DNA of 64,000 nt, from positions 124,001 to 188,000 of the forward strand of contig NZ_JAAXPO010000004.1 of NCBI RefSeq assembly GCF_012396485.1, in the 5' to 3' direction. Below are positions 53,335 to 62,524 of this stretch, piece after piece. Every line of letters starts with the position of its first letter. Positions within the stretch are counted from its first letter, which is position 1. The notes below the pieces were generated by a model. That model ran no database searches, was not told the origin of the DNA, and saw nothing but the letters and a program-made list of their open reading frames with translations. Source of the stretch: Leuconostoc holzapfelii (GTDB lineage Bacteria; Bacillota; Bacilli; Lactobacillales; Lactobacillaceae). The position numbers and the translations under genes were made by a program.

Positions 53335-54042
53335 TTAGCGCAACAACGTTTGGAGTTTTTTAAAATACTTCTTTGAATATGGCAAACGAATTTGATGTTG
53401 AAGTATCACGGTGTGGTTTTTAACATCTAAACAGCAGATTTTATCGCGGTTCACAATATAAGCGGCGTGTATTTGAATTAACTGTTCACTTAATGCTGCC
53501 ATCGCTTTCATCGTGGCACGCAAATCAATTTGTCGCTGTTGGCAATGAATCACGACGCGATGGCTCGCCCCCGCGTTGCTCGCAATATAAATAATCTCGT
53601 TAACATCGACTGTTTCGTGGTGCCGAATACTAGGCAACGTGACCATTTCAGGCATTTTTTTGGCGTGTAGCGCGAGTTGATTCGTCGCCGCATGTAGCGC
53701 TGAACGCAAACGTGATTGAAACTGCCCATCCGCCTGTGACTTATCAATAAAATCTAACGCGGCAATTTGATACCGATAACTTGCCGCTAATAATTCTGTA
53801 TGTGTGCTCACAATAATGATTGGCGACATGCTATCAAACGTCCGGATCATTTGCGCGACACTCAAACCAGCATCGGTAACGGTGTGCAAATCTAAATCCA
53901 ACAAAATAATTTTGGAATCCTCATCAGCTTGTAGCGCTGCCAAAAGCTGGGCTGGCTGATCAAACAAACGGCAGACACCAATGATTTGTTGTATTCTGCG
54001 TTGCTGTATGGGCTGGTCTTCTAAAACATAATAATGTATCAA
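53335..54042 (-). CDS. LytTR response regulator (AgrA/ComE-like)
   Basis: 235 aa. Receiver domain with acidic residues in YYVLEDQP and phospho-acceptor Asp in IILLDLDLHT near residue 50, then the conserved Thr/Lys region. C-terminal LytTR DNA-binding domain from about 135 (YIASNAGASHRVVIHC ... YIVNRDKI ... IRLPYSKKYFKKL). TTG start overlapping the kinase stop (TTGA). AgrA/ComE-type regulators bind paired direct repeats and usually control bacteriocin or quorum-sensing genes. Its targets are not evident nearby. Confidence 0.87.
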   Translation of the reverse strand: MIHYYVLEDQPIQQRRIQQIIGVCRLFDQPAQLLAALQADEDSKIILLDLDLHTVTDAGLSVAQMIRTFDSMSPIIIVSTHTELLAASYRYQIAALDFIDKSQADGQFQSRLRSALHAATNQLALHAKKMPEMVTLPSIRHHETVDVNEIIYIASNAGASHRVVIHCQQRQIDLRATMKAMAALSEQLIQIHAAYIVNRDKICCLDVKNHTVILQHQIRLPYSKKYFKKLQTLLR

Positions 54043-55349
54043 CTCGCCACCCCAAACGTTAATTCTTGTCTCACTTGCGTTTTATCAGTGATCGTGATGA
54101 GTTCAATATCTTGTCGTCGCGCCAAAAACTGGGCGACAAAATACAAGCCCAACCCTGCGTGATCTGCTTTTGACGAATAATTAGGTAACATCGCCTTGGT
54201 CATATCAAGTGGCTGTCTCGTGCTGTTAATAATCGCTAACTGTTCTGACTCAATGAATACCACAGAGACCAATTTTTCAGGGGTCTCCATGGCTGATTCA
54301 ATGGCATTATCAAGCAAAATGCCAAACACCCGAAAAAAATCGACATCAACCACAAATGATTTTGGGTCAAACATCTGTTGAATATCAATCGTGAAATTAA
54401 CGGCATGGCGCGTGGCTTCTTGATACTTGACCAGTAGCGCACTGCGTAAGTTAACATCCGCAATGAAATGCAGTTGTAACGCTTCAACTTGTGGCAAGGC
54501 CCATTGACTCGTCTTCACCACGGATTCATAAGCATATTGAACATCTGCCATGTTCTCATTTTGAATACCATAAGCTAAGCTCGCTAAAATATTTTTATAA
54601 TCATGTCGGAAAGTACGATAGGCTAAATACTGCTTTTCAAGTTGATTGGTGTATTGCTGCGTTGCTACCAGCATGCGATCGCGCTGTTGTAATTTACAGG
54701 CCAACAGGTCATATTGATGACGCAGGATTGGTATCAAAATAATAATCAACACCACCACCAATGAGGCCGCCTCCCAGACTAGCGACCCTTGATAGGCGGT
54801 CGTTAACATTAAGTACGCCAGGTAATCGTTTAAAAGCCGAATCACCACACTGATACTCAAAAAACAGCATAACTGTTGTCGATGTTGTTGGAAAAAGCTG
54901 GCCGTCAGCCATTCAAAATGGTATCGATAGGGTATTAAGGCTAACACCAAAGTGAGCCCACTGGCTAACAAATCACAAAAATAGGCGGTTTGTACTGGAA
55001 GTGCAAGCCAGGCTTCGAGTGCAGCGGTCACGTTAACGACCCAAGCAGCCAGCAACGTACTCAAGATGGCATCTAATAACACCACTAGCCGCCGACCGAC
55101 AGCGTGCCCGCGTAATCCAACAGACATCAGGCTGAGAATCGTCAACGTCGAGGCAAAAGCGGCTTGATACGTTGTTGGTATTAACCAAACTTGGACCACG
55201 TCAATCAAAAGCAACGTCAGCGCCAAGCGCCATATCGCGCTAAAGGCCAACCGGTGCGCCCCTAATAAGGTGCCAAACCAAGCAATCGTAGCAATCGCTG
55301 ATACGATCGCCTGCAACAACAGGGTGATGTTTGAAAGAATGGGTAACAT
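54039..55349 (-). CDS. AgrC/ComD-like sensor histidine kinase
   Basis: 436 aa. About six to seven N-terminal membrane helices, a coiled linker, then FRHDYKNILASLAYG near residue 250 with the phospho-accepting His, N-box LLDNAIESAM near 345 and GLGLYFVAQFLARR near 400 (GHKL ATPase). Such kinases sense peptide pheromones in Gram-positive bacteria. No precursor peptide or export gene was found next to it. GGAGG precedes the ATG. Confidence 0.87.
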   Translation of the reverse strand: MLPILSNITLLLQAIVSAIATIAWFGTLLGAHRLAFSAIWRLALTLLLIDVVQVWLIPTTYQAAFASTLTILSLMSVGLRGHAVGRRLVVLLDAILSTLLAAWVVNVTAALEAWLALPVQTAYFCDLLASGLTLVLALIPYRYHFEWLTASFFQQHRQQLCCFLSISVVIRLLNDYLAYLMLTTAYQGSLVWEAASLVVVLIIILIPILRHQYDLLACKLQQRDRMLVATQQYTNQLEKQYLAYRTFRHDYKNILASLAYGIQNENMADVQYAYESVVKTSQWALPQVEALQLHFIADVNLRSALLVKYQEATRHAVNFTIDIQQMFDPKSFVVDVDFFRVFGILLDNAIESAMETPEKLVSVVFIESEQLAIINSTRQPLDMTKAMLPNYSSKADHAGLGLYFVAQFLARRQDIELITITDKTQVRQELTFGVAS

Positions 55350-55420
55350 AGGGGCCTCCGCGTATCGTTTAATTTTTTAATGATCAGTGGTGACTAGTCG
55401 TGCACCCTCGGTCCTCTCAT

Positions 55421-55437
55421 TCGTCAAGTTTTGACGA
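55421..55437. promoter_or_regulatory. Palindrome upstream of the histidine kinase gene
   Basis: TCGTCAA-gtt-TTGACGA, perfect 7-bp arms, about 70 bp before the kinase start; candidate operator. Confidence 0.5.
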
Positions 55438-55583
55438 TCACTTTAAACGATTGCGATTTTCTCACGTCCATGTCATTTTTGTCATTTTATAATAACTATA
55501 ATAAAACAAAACATGTGACAAAGCAAACAACCATGACCCAAATCATCACGCGTTACCCGACCCGTCTGTAGGTCTGCTGCAAC

Positions 55584-55611
55584 AAAAAAGCGCCACGTTA
55601 ACCGTAGCGCT
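55584..55611 (-). terminator. Terminator of the YeiH exporter gene
   Basis: Minus strand AGCGCTACG ... CGTGGCGCT followed by T6. Confidence 0.75.
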
Positions 55612-55634
55612 GTTTGATAATTACTCACCGAACA

Positions 55635-56624
55635 TCAGAACAATATTTTAATCAAGATCACTGCTAGAACAACTTGTACGACCCCAGTGAGTAAGCCATA
55701 TGCCATGAACTTGCTGCCTGATTTCCGAATCGTTGCCACTTTAAGATTCAAGCCAATCCCAGCTAAGTTGACCACCCCAAAGAATCCGGCAATTTCATGC
55801 GCTGAGTTGGTCACGATACTTGGCAACTTCACAAAGCTCACAATCAGCAAGAATACCAAGAAAGCGATGACAAACCAAGGGATGCTAACCCCTTTTGTTT
55901 TCACTGCGGTCGTTGTATCTTTGCGCTGGGCCATCTTTGCAAATACCAGCACCACAACCGTCAACAAAATGACACGTAACATTTTAAACAACGTGGCATA
56001 TGTGACAACGGTCGGATTAATTAATGCCGCAGTACCAACCACTTGCCCAACAGATTGCACGACGCCACCAACCAAGGCCCCCAGCAACAAATTGTTTTGC
56101 CCAACTAACATTGGGCCAACCACTGGGAGCAAAAGTAATAGCACCACGCCAGTCAAACTCACGGTTGCCACGGTTGTGCGCCGCTGATCATCAGTTGCCC
56201 CAATCGCTGGGGCGACGGCAGCAATGGCACTGGAACCGCACACCGCATTGCCGGCGCCCATTAACATCGCCGACTTATCCGAGACTTTAAACAGTCGTCC
56301 TCCCAACCAAAGGACAATCGCAATGGTTAATCCCATTTGAATTAAAATAAACAAAATCCCATGAAGCCCTAAATTCTCAATCGTCTTCAAGGTAATCGTC
56401 AATCCCATGAGCGCAATGCCGATTTCAATCGGATATTTTTCGGCCCACTTCATCCCCGGTGCGAAATTATCATGATTTAATACCGTATTGCCAAGCACAA
56501 TCCCAATCAACATCGCAATCGCTTCGGCACCCAAAAATGGTAACCAGACGGCCAAAATTTTAGCCACAACCGAGACGACGAGCGTCACAAAAATGCCCGA
56601 TATCATATTTCTTTTTATTGCCAT
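55635..56624 (-). CDS. YeiH/UPF0324 family putative sulfate exporter
   Basis: 329 aa with about ten membrane helices. GIVLGNTVLNHDNFAPGMKWAEKYPIEIGIALMG (key part GMKWAEKYPIEIGIALMG) near residue 55 and MLMGAGNAVCGSSAIAAVAP near 120 are the family's conserved blocks. Homologues export sulfate or taurine-derived sulfonate products. No sulfur genes are adjacent, so the role stays general. Confidence 0.82.
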   Translation of the reverse strand: MAIKRNMISGIFVTLVVSVVAKILAVWLPFLGAEAIAMLIGIVLGNTVLNHDNFAPGMKWAEKYPIEIGIALMGLTITLKTIENLGLHGILFILIQMGLTIAIVLWLGGRLFKVSDKSAMLMGAGNAVCGSSAIAAVAPAIGATDDQRRTTVATVSLTGVVLLLLLPVVGPMLVGQNNLLLGALVGGVVQSVGQVVGTAALINPTVVTYATLFKMLRVILLTVVVLVFAKMAQRKDTTTAVKTKGVSIPWFVIAFLVFLLIVSFVKLPSIVTNSAHEIAGFFGVVNLAGIGLNLKVATIRKSGSKFMAYGLLTGVVQVVLAVILIKILF

Positions 56625-56665
56625 TGGTTTTCTCCCGTTTTATTCCAATCTCATAACCTTATCAA

Positions 56666-56681
56666 CGTTTCACGTGAAACA
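56666..56681. promoter_or_regulatory. Second parS-like site
   Basis: CGTTTCACGTGAAACA: differs from consensus parS only at the first base and keeps the 14-bp palindromic core GTTTCACGTGAAAC. About 14.7 kb from the perfect site. Confidence 0.8.
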
Positions 56682-56688
56682 GCTGGGG

Positions 56689-57555
56689 TTATCCGGCAAA
56701 GGCCGCCCAGAGCTTGACAATAGCTTGGACGCCTTCATCCCCATGTGTTTGGTTTAATTGATCAAAAAGCCGTTCGGCCTGTCGCGTGCCTGGCAGATCA
56801 ATTCCCATATCCGCTGCCGCATCGAGCGCAATTCGTAAATCTTTAAGTAAATGTTTCACATAGAAACCAGCAGTAAAATCTTCAGCTAAAACACGTGGCA
56901 TGTAATGCGTTACCGACCAAGAACCTGCAGCCCCATTCCGCCAGACATTGTAGGCGTCATCAAGGTTAAGCCCGGCTGCTTGTGCATAGGCCATTGATTC
57001 TGCCATCCCAACCACAGTAGCAGCTACCCCAATGTTGTTACTCATTTTCATATGTTGGCCTTTGCCCGCAGCACCAGCTCGCACAATATTTTCACCCATC
57101 ACTTGAAAAATAGGTAAAACTTGCGCATAAACTGTCAATTCACCACCCACCATAATCGACAATGTGCCATTTTTGGCGCCAATATCGCCGCCAGAAACTG
57201 GGGCATCAAGTACTGCAACGCCCAAATCACGCCCTTGTTCAGCGAGTTCTTCGGCTAGGCGCGGTGTTGAAGTCGTCATGTCGACCAAAATATCGCCTGG
57301 TTTGGCACCAGAAAATAGGCCATCGTGACCTGTCCACACATCGATAACATCTTGCGGATAACCCACCATGGTAAACGTGATGTCCGCCGCGCGTGCAACA
57401 TCAGCAGGCGTGGCTGCCCACTTTGCCCCTAGGGCAATAACTGATTCGGCTTTACCACGCGTCCGGTTGTAGACGGTCACTTCATGCTTTGCCGCTAATA
57501 AATTATTAATGATGCCTGTCCCCATGACACCCGTCCCAACAAAACCAATTTTCAT
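56689..57555 (-). CDS. NAD(P)-dependent beta-hydroxyacid dehydrogenase (HIBADH/GarR family)
   Basis: 288 aa. Dinucleotide motif GFVGTGVMGTGI near residue 4, VTVYNRT near 31, substrate site DAPVSGGDIGAKNGTLSIM near 118 (PVSGGDIGAKNG), catalytic Lys in GKGQHMKMSNN near 170. The family oxidises 3-hydroxyisobutyrate, tartronate semialdehyde or similar acids. No pathway neighbours identify the substrate. Confidence 0.85.
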   Translation of the reverse strand: MKIGFVGTGVMGTGIINNLLAAKHEVTVYNRTRGKAESVIALGAKWAATPADVARAADITFTMVGYPQDVIDVWTGHDGLFSGAKPGDILVDMTTSTPRLAEELAEQGRDLGVAVLDAPVSGGDIGAKNGTLSIMVGGELTVYAQVLPIFQVMGENIVRAGAAGKGQHMKMSNNIGVAATVVGMAESMAYAQAAGLNLDDAYNVWRNGAAGSWSVTHYMPRVLAEDFTAGFYVKHLLKDLRIALDAAADMGIDLPGTRQAERLFDQLNQTHGDEGVQAIVKLWAAFAG

Positions 57556-57612
57556 TTAACCACCCCTGCAATCACGCGTTTAACCTATCTTCCCTATTAT
57601 CAAACAGTCCGT

Positions 57613-57640
57613 AAAAAAAAACAACCATCATTTGGTTGTT
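57613..57640 (-). terminator. Terminator overlapping the methyltransferase stop
   Basis: Minus strand AACAACC-aaatgat-GGTTGTT then T8; the gene's TGA lies in the loop. Confidence 0.8.
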
Positions 57641-58362
57641 GCCTTTTCAGCGATGATCGCCACATAACTGCCTGCTTGGTACCCTCCCACTGGGACTTCG
57701 ACAGCGTCATTAGAGTATACAGGATTTTGCCGCAATGTTTGCATGTAATGCAATTTCGTTAACCCAAAACGTTCTAGGGTCGCAGTTTTTTCGGCAGTTG
57801 TTCGCCAGATTGCTGGTTTTGTGAGGGTAACTGGATAGGGTGACTGTGGTGCGACACCAGCCAACGTTTCATCGTCATATGCCCCAGTCTGACTGGCTAA
57901 TAAATAAAGCAACCCATAAGCACTTTCTTTCGGAATATCAATGATAATCAAGCGGCCATCTGGTTTTAGTGCTGGTAAACAGTTGGCCACGGCAATATCT
58001 AAATCCTGCATGTAACTAGCCGACCCGTTAAAATAAATCACATCGTACGCTGCGTCTGGTAGTTGTGCTGCTTCTGCCGTACTCACTTGAACAGACACCC
58101 CCCGCTTTTCAGCAATGGCCGCCATGTCTTTTGAGGGTTCTACCTCATCAGCGACATCAACCCCAACTTGCTTTAACGCCTGTTCAAACAAGCCGCTACC
58201 ACAGCCGATGGATAAGATTTTGTCATGTGTCCCTTGACCAATTACCGTATGCAAAAGCGCTAATTCACTCTTAAACACGCCAGCATTGGCCATAAACCAT
58301 TGATCATACGTTTGGGCATAGCCATCAAAAACCGCTTGCTGTTCAAAATTAATACTTGTCAT
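57628..58362 (-). CDS. Class I SAM-dependent methyltransferase
   Basis: 244 aa. SAM-binding motif I ILSIGCGSGLFEQAL near residue 50, acidic motif II region VDVADEVEPSKDM near 70, and motif post-II DVIYFNGSASYMQDL near 108. The N-terminal QQAVFDGYAQTYDQWF is typical of small-molecule methyltransferases of the UbiE-like type. Substrate unknown. Overlaps its own terminator. Confidence 0.8.
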   Translation of the reverse strand: MTSINFEQQAVFDGYAQTYDQWFMANAGVFKSELALLHTVIGQGTHDKILSIGCGSGLFEQALKQVGVDVADEVEPSKDMAAIAEKRGVSVQVSTAEAAQLPDAAYDVIYFNGSASYMQDLDIAVANCLPALKPDGRLIIIDIPKESAYGLLYLLASQTGAYDDETLAGVAPQSPYPVTLTKPAIWRTTAEKTATLERFGLTKLHYMQTLRQNPVYSNDAVEVPVGGYQAGSYVAIIAEKATTK

Positions 58363-58397
58363 ATCTTTGTCCTCTTCTATTAACTCCCCTGCGCCCC

Positions 58398-59387
58398 TTA
58401 ACGCAAGATTTCATTATCTGTATAACCGCCCTGCGTGAGTATCACCGCGTCATTAAGTGCCATTTCAACCATATTTTTAATCGCCGTATTGGTATAAAAG
58501 GCAATGTGTGGTGACAAATAAAAATTATCCAATTGCGTGAGACGTTGAATGTTGTCTGGCAAATCCTTGACCGCTTGCTTTTGGTTCATAAATTCATTTT
58601 CATTGGGCGTGACGTCAACGGCCGCCCCATATAATTGGCCGGCAGTCAAACTCGCTTCTAGTGCTGCCATATCGACAATTTCACCCCGCGCCATGTTTAA
58701 CAAAATCGTCCCTGGTTGCACTTTGTCAAAAAAGGCTTGATCAGCCAAGTTGCGCGTCTCATCGTTTAGCGGGGTGTGAAAACTAATCGCATTAGCTCGC
58801 GCCAGCGCATCGTCTAATGTCGTGTATTCTACAAAAGCCTCATTCTGCGCACGATAAACTGGATCAACCCCCAATACTTTGGCCCCCAAAGCATGCAGCA
58901 TTTGCGCAAAGGCTGAGCCAATCCGGCCCACCCCAATGACCGCAACTGTCAATTGATAAATTTCACGGGCTTGCCCTCCGGCTGCCCAAGTATAATCCCC
59001 GGTAGCCATGGCGCGATCATACTTTTTATTGTGGCGCAAAATATTGAATAGTTGCGTTAACGTATACTCGGCAATCGCCCGTGGCGAATAAGCCGCCACA
59101 TTGGACAACCGTAAGTGGTGCTTAAACGCCGCTGGGAGATCAAAAACATCATAACCCACCTGCCGCAAAGCAATTTGTTTAATGCCGTTTTCAGCCAAAA
59201 CCTGGTACACCGGTGCCGGCATCGCAGTTGTTTGTTGCGTGCTGACCGCATCAAATTCAGCGGCTTGTGCCGCATTGTCAACAGTCAGTGGTTCTGATAA
59301 AGTCACGACCTCGTGCCCGGTTTTAGCCATCCAATTTGCCACAAAGGGACGTTCTTCTGGTACCGCGTTATACATCAATATTTTCAT
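58398..59387 (-). CDS. D-2-hydroxyacid dehydrogenase (D-lactate/D-2-hydroxyisocaproate dehydrogenase)
   Basis: 329 aa from the ATG at 59387 (AGGTGTGG upstream), the usual length. MKILMYNAVPEERPF and the NAD motif VAVIGVGRIGSAFAQML near residue 145 match lactobacillar D-LDH/D-HicDH. The catalytic Arg is in NMARGEIVD near 232, Glu near 260 (NENEF) and His in LSPHIAFYT near 292. Reduces pyruvate or branched 2-keto acids to D-hydroxy acids. Distinguishing D-LDH from D-HicDH needs a phylogeny. Confidence 0.85.
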   Translation of the reverse strand: MKILMYNAVPEERPFVANWMAKTGHEVVTLSEPLTVDNAAQAAEFDAVSTQQTTAMPAPVYQVLAENGIKQIALRQVGYDVFDLPAAFKHHLRLSNVAAYSPRAIAEYTLTQLFNILRHNKKYDRAMATGDYTWAAGGQAREIYQLTVAVIGVGRIGSAFAQMLHALGAKVLGVDPVYRAQNEAFVEYTTLDDALARANAISFHTPLNDETRNLADQAFFDKVQPGTILLNMARGEIVDMAALEASLTAGQLYGAAVDVTPNENEFMNQKQAVKDLPDNIQRLTQLDNFYLSPHIAFYTNTAIKNMVEMALNDAVILTQGGYTDNEILR

Positions 59388-59429
59388 ATTTCCACACCTT
59401 TCCTCTGTATCATCTTGATTGTCTGTAAC

Positions 59430-59458
59430 AGAAAAGCACGCCAAAAGCGTGCTTTTCT
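59430..59458 (-). terminator. Terminator of tyrS
   Basis: AGAAAAGCACGC / GCGTGCTTTTCT perfect stem directly at the tyrS stop. Confidence 0.8.
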
Positions 59459-60705
59459 TACTTAACTTGACCTAAGAAATACTTCTTCTTACCACGACGC
59501 ACTAAAACAAACTGCCCATCGTAATGTGCTGAAGGATCCACGTCAGCGGCCACATCGGTCACTTTTTCACCATTAATCGTGATGGCGCCATTGGTCACGT
59601 CTTCACGTGCTTGACGCTTTGAGGCTTCAACCCCACCATCAACCAAGAAATCAACCACATTCTTGGTTTCACTGGTTAAATCAAAACTAGGCACACCACC
59701 AAAGGCATCCGCAATTTGTGCCGCAGACAAGTTGGCCACATCACCACTAAATAGTGCAGCTGATAATTGCTCTGCTGCTTCAACAGCGTCTTGGCCGTGG
59801 ACAAACTTGGTCACTTCTTGTGCCAAACGGCGTTGTGCCAAACGATCACCAGGATTCGTTTCAACGGCCTTAGCCAAGGTCTCAATGTCATCCACGCTTA
59901 AGAAAGTGAAATACTTCAAGTACTTCACCACGTCGGCATCACTTTGATTCAACCAGAATTGGTAGAAAGTATAAGGCGATGTCTTCTTTGGATCCAACCA
60001 GATCGCGTTTCCTTCAGACTTGCCAAACTTCTTACCCGTTGAATCCGTCATCAAAGGAATTGTTAGCCCAAAGGCCTTCGCAGCATTCCCTTCAAGCGAA
60101 TGAATCAAATCAATCCCTGACGTAATGTTCCCCCATTGGTCAGAACCACCAATTTGCAACTTCACGTCTTCGCGGCGCCACAATTCATGAAAATCAATCC
60201 CTTGTAGCACTTGGTAAGTAAATTCTGTAAATGAAATACCTGTTTCCAAACGTGATGCCACAACATCCTTTTTTAACATCACGTTAATTGAGAACAGCTT
60301 CCCATAATCACGCAAAAAGTCTGTCAATGTCAATTGACCTAGCCAGTCATTGTTATTGACGATACGCGTATCATTGTCACCAAATAACTTAGTGACTTGG
60401 GCCGTAATCCCTTTTTCATTTTCCGCCAATTGTTCAGGGGTCAAAAGTTGGCGTTCAGTTGTGGGCCGTGGATCACCAATGGCGCCTGTTGCCCCACCAA
60501 CAATAATCACTGCCTTACCACCTGCATTTTGGAAACGCTTTAACACCATGAAAGGAATTAAATGACCAAGATGCAGAGAGTCCGCCGTGGGATCTGTCCC
60601 CACATAGGCCCCTACTTTGCCATTGGCCATGGCCTCAAGGAGGCCTGCTTCGTCTGTGACTTGGTTTAACGCGCCACGCCATTTCAAATCTTCAATAAAA
60701 TTCAT
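59458..60705 (-). CDS. tyrS: Tyrosyl-tRNA synthetase
   Basis: 415 aa from the ATG at 60705 (GAGGGAG upstream); an in-frame start at 60738 is inside the T-box leader and rejected. Class I synthetase: AYVGTDPTADSLHLGHLIPF near residue 30 (HLGH as HIGH), tyrosine site QGIDFHELWRREDVKLQIGGSDQWGN near 170 (QIGGSDQWGN), KFGKSEGNAIWL near 223 (KMSKS equivalent), C-terminal S4 domain from about 345. Preceded by a T-box leader with a terminator. Confidence 0.96.
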   Translation of the reverse strand: MNFIEDLKWRGALNQVTDEAGLLEAMANGKVGAYVGTDPTADSLHLGHLIPFMVLKRFQNAGGKAVIIVGGATGAIGDPRPTTERQLLTPEQLAENEKGITAQVTKLFGDNDTRIVNNNDWLGQLTLTDFLRDYGKLFSINVMLKKDVVASRLETGISFTEFTYQVLQGIDFHELWRREDVKLQIGGSDQWGNITSGIDLIHSLEGNAAKAFGLTIPLMTDSTGKKFGKSEGNAIWLDPKKTSPYTFYQFWLNQSDADVVKYLKYFTFLSVDDIETLAKAVETNPGDRLAQRRLAQEVTKFVHGQDAVEAAEQLSAALFSGDVANLSAAQIADAFGGVPSFDLTSETKNVVDFLVDGGVEASKRQAREDVTNGAITINGEKVTDVAADVDPSAHYDGQFVLVRRGKKKYFLGQVK

Positions 60706-60737
60706 CTGTTTCTCCCTCGTTGTCATTAAAAATAGCA

Positions 60738-60935
60738 AAAACCGCCCTATATGAACTATAGGACGGTTTTAACCGTGGTACCACCTAAATTGTAAGTCAT
60801 CGGACCTACCACTTATCACGCCTTATCGCGGCATACGTCATACTGCTTCATGTTGTGTAACTCGACCACAGTAGCGGGTTAGTTCACAGCAACCACTAAC
60901 TTTCTTTGACACGCTAATCTGTATCTTTATCAACT
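60738..60935 (-). ncRNA. T-box leader of tyrS
   Basis: Minus strand T-box AGGTGGTACCACGG (about 60773-60786), then terminator AACCGTCCTATA / TATAGGGCGGTT with T5. Upstream, the stem I 3' side contains GAGTTACACAAC, allowing UAC (Tyr) as specifier. An extended -10 TGATATAAT lies at about 60948-60956. Confidence 0.88.
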
Positions 60936-61101
60936 GATGATGTTTTCATTATATCAGATAATTCGTTCAATATGTGATTTTTATCAGAATCACTGACCAA
61001 GTTCATATCACATGGTAGCAACACTCACATCATCGCCGGTTGTCAGGACTTTCTCTGGTAAAATGAGCTTATATCGCCTAAATTACTTTTTGGAGGATAC
61101 G

Positions 61102-62040
61102 ATGTCAAACCGTTTAAAAGCCATCAGCATCGGAATTATCGCAGCTTTTTTCTTTTCGATCACTTTTGTTGTCAATGAAGTCATGGCCAATGCCAAGGGC
61201 TACTGGGGTTATACTGCTGCCTTACGTTACCTTTGGATGTTACCGATGATGTTGGTGGTAAATCGTTGGTTGGGGTCCAATCTGGCACGCGTCTTATCAT
61301 TTATCAAACAAAACTTGTTAGCCTGGTTCATCTGGTCACAAGTTTGCTTTGTCTTGTTTTATTTACCCCTCAGTTGGGCCGTCAATTATCTGCCAGGTTG
61401 GCTGATTTCAGCAACTTGGCAACTCACAATCATTTTTGGGGTGTTAACGACACCATTAATCAAGGTCAAATTACCAAACGGGCAAAAACAAGCGCTCAAA
61501 ATCCCATTGGCCTCCCTGCCTTGGCTGTTCGTCATTTTACTAGGTGTCTTGCTGACCGTTGCCGCGTTTCTCTACCACTTACAACATATCACGCCAATGT
61601 TACTGGCCATTGGCGCGATCATGTTTGGTGCCGTCGCATACCCGCTTGGTAATCGTCAAATTATGGCGGTGGTCGATCCGACCATGACCGCAACTGAAAA
61701 AGTGCTTGCCATGTTACTCTGCTCTTATCCTGTGTGGCTTTTAATTGCAGGTGCGTCGTATCATCAGGTTGGTCTGCCCCATGTTGGTCAAGTAATCAAC
61801 ACGTTTGTTGTTGCCCTCTCTTCAGGCGTTATTGCCACCGTGCTTTTTTTTAAAGCCACCCAACTGGCTGCACACAATATGCGAGATTTAGCGGCCGTTG
61901 AAGCCACGCAATCCATGGAAGTCGTCTTTTCCGTGCTTCTCAGCTTGCTATTTCTTGGTCATGCACTCCCCACGCCAAGCCAACTTTTGGGCTTAACCCT
62001 GATGGTTGGTGGGATTATCATGCTTGCTATGCGTGAATAA
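61102..62040 (+). CDS. DMT-superfamily transporter (EmrE/multidrug efflux-like)
   Basis: 312 aa with about ten membrane helices. IGIIAAFFFSITFVVNEVM and GYTAALRYLWMLPMML at the N-terminus, AVEATQSMEVVFSVLLSLLFLG near residue 270. This is the ten-helix putative multidrug-resistance efflux group of DMT proteins. GGAGG 5 nt upstream fixes the ATG at 61102 over an earlier in-frame start at 61012. Substrate unknown. Confidence 0.8.
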   Translation: MSNRLKAISIGIIAAFFFSITFVVNEVMANAKGYWGYTAALRYLWMLPMMLVVNRWLGSNLARVLSFIKQNLLAWFIWSQVCFVLFYLPLSWAVNYLPGWLISATWQLTIIFGVLTTPLIKVKLPNGQKQALKIPLASLPWLFVILLGVLLTVAAFLYHLQHITPMLLAIGAIMFGAVAYPLGNRQIMAVVDPTMTATEKVLAMLLCSYPVWLLIAGASYHQVGLPHVGQVINTFVVALSSGVIATVLFFKATQLAAHNMRDLAAVEATQSMEVVFSVLLSLLFLGHALPTPSQLLGLTLMVGGIIMLAMRE

Positions 62041-62056
62041 CGCCATACCAAAACCA

Positions 62057-62082
62057 ACTGCCTGTCAGCAGGCAGTCTTTTT
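62057..62082 (+). terminator. Terminator of the DMT transporter gene
   Basis: ACTGCCTG-tcag-CAGGCAGT followed by CTTTTT. Confidence 0.85.
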
Positions 62083-62083
62083 G

Positions 62084-62524
62084 TTAGCGTGCAGTCTCAG
62101 ATGTCGGCGTAAACAACAAGGCGACCCCTGTCCAAAGACGTGCAAATGCCGTGATCCCCAGCCTAATTTGTCCAACAGAAGGATCCGGATCAGCAATGTC
62201 TAAGGTGTGTGCTGTTCGACCATAAATAACCACATAGTGATAGTCCCCAGTGAGTTGCCGCATATGGGCAATCATTGGCAGCGGTAAGTCCGGTTGTGTG
62301 AATAGTGTCTGATTAGCTTGCAGCGCTACAGTATCAAAATGCAGTGTTTTTGCCGCGGTTAATAACTGATACGCCGTTGTCCCATCAGGTCCGGTTGCCG
62401 TCATTTGGCGCAACGTTGCCAGCGGTGGACATGCCCCGTGATATGAAATCACCATCGCCAGGGCGGCAACCCCGCAGCCCATTTCATCAGCTTGGGCAAT
62501 ATATTGGAATGTTTGTTGTCTCAT
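62084..62524 (-). CDS. Stand-alone C39 (bacteriocin-leader processing) peptidase
   Basis: 146 aa consisting of a single peptidase C39 domain. QADEMGCGVAALAMVISYHG contains the oxyanion Gln11 and nucleophile Cys17, GDYHYVVIYG holds His96, and IADPDPS Asp112, so the triad is intact. In bacteriocin exporters (ComA, LcnC) this domain is the N-terminus of a roughly 700-aa ABC transporter and cuts precursors after a GG motif. Here there is no membrane or ATPase part. The RBS is weak, and an 11-codon frame ends in an ATGA overlap with this start. It lies 83 bp downstream of a gene whose product has a GG leader fused to an XRE domain, its likely substrate (inference). Genomic C39-like housekeeping peptidases are the alternative. 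Confidence 0.85.
   Translation of the reverse strand: MRQQTFQYIAQADEMGCGVAALAMVISYHGACPPLATLRQMTATGPDGTTAYQLLTAAKTLHFDTVALQANQTLFTQPDLPLPMIAHMRQLTGDYHYVVIYGRTAHTLDIADPDPSVGQIRLGITAFARLWTGVALLFTPTSETAR

Noticed and set aside
55533-55571. 12-codon frame upstream of the AgrC-like kinase as a pheromone candidate
   Set aside because: No RBS, no GG leader or thiolactone-type Cys, wrong strand for the operon.
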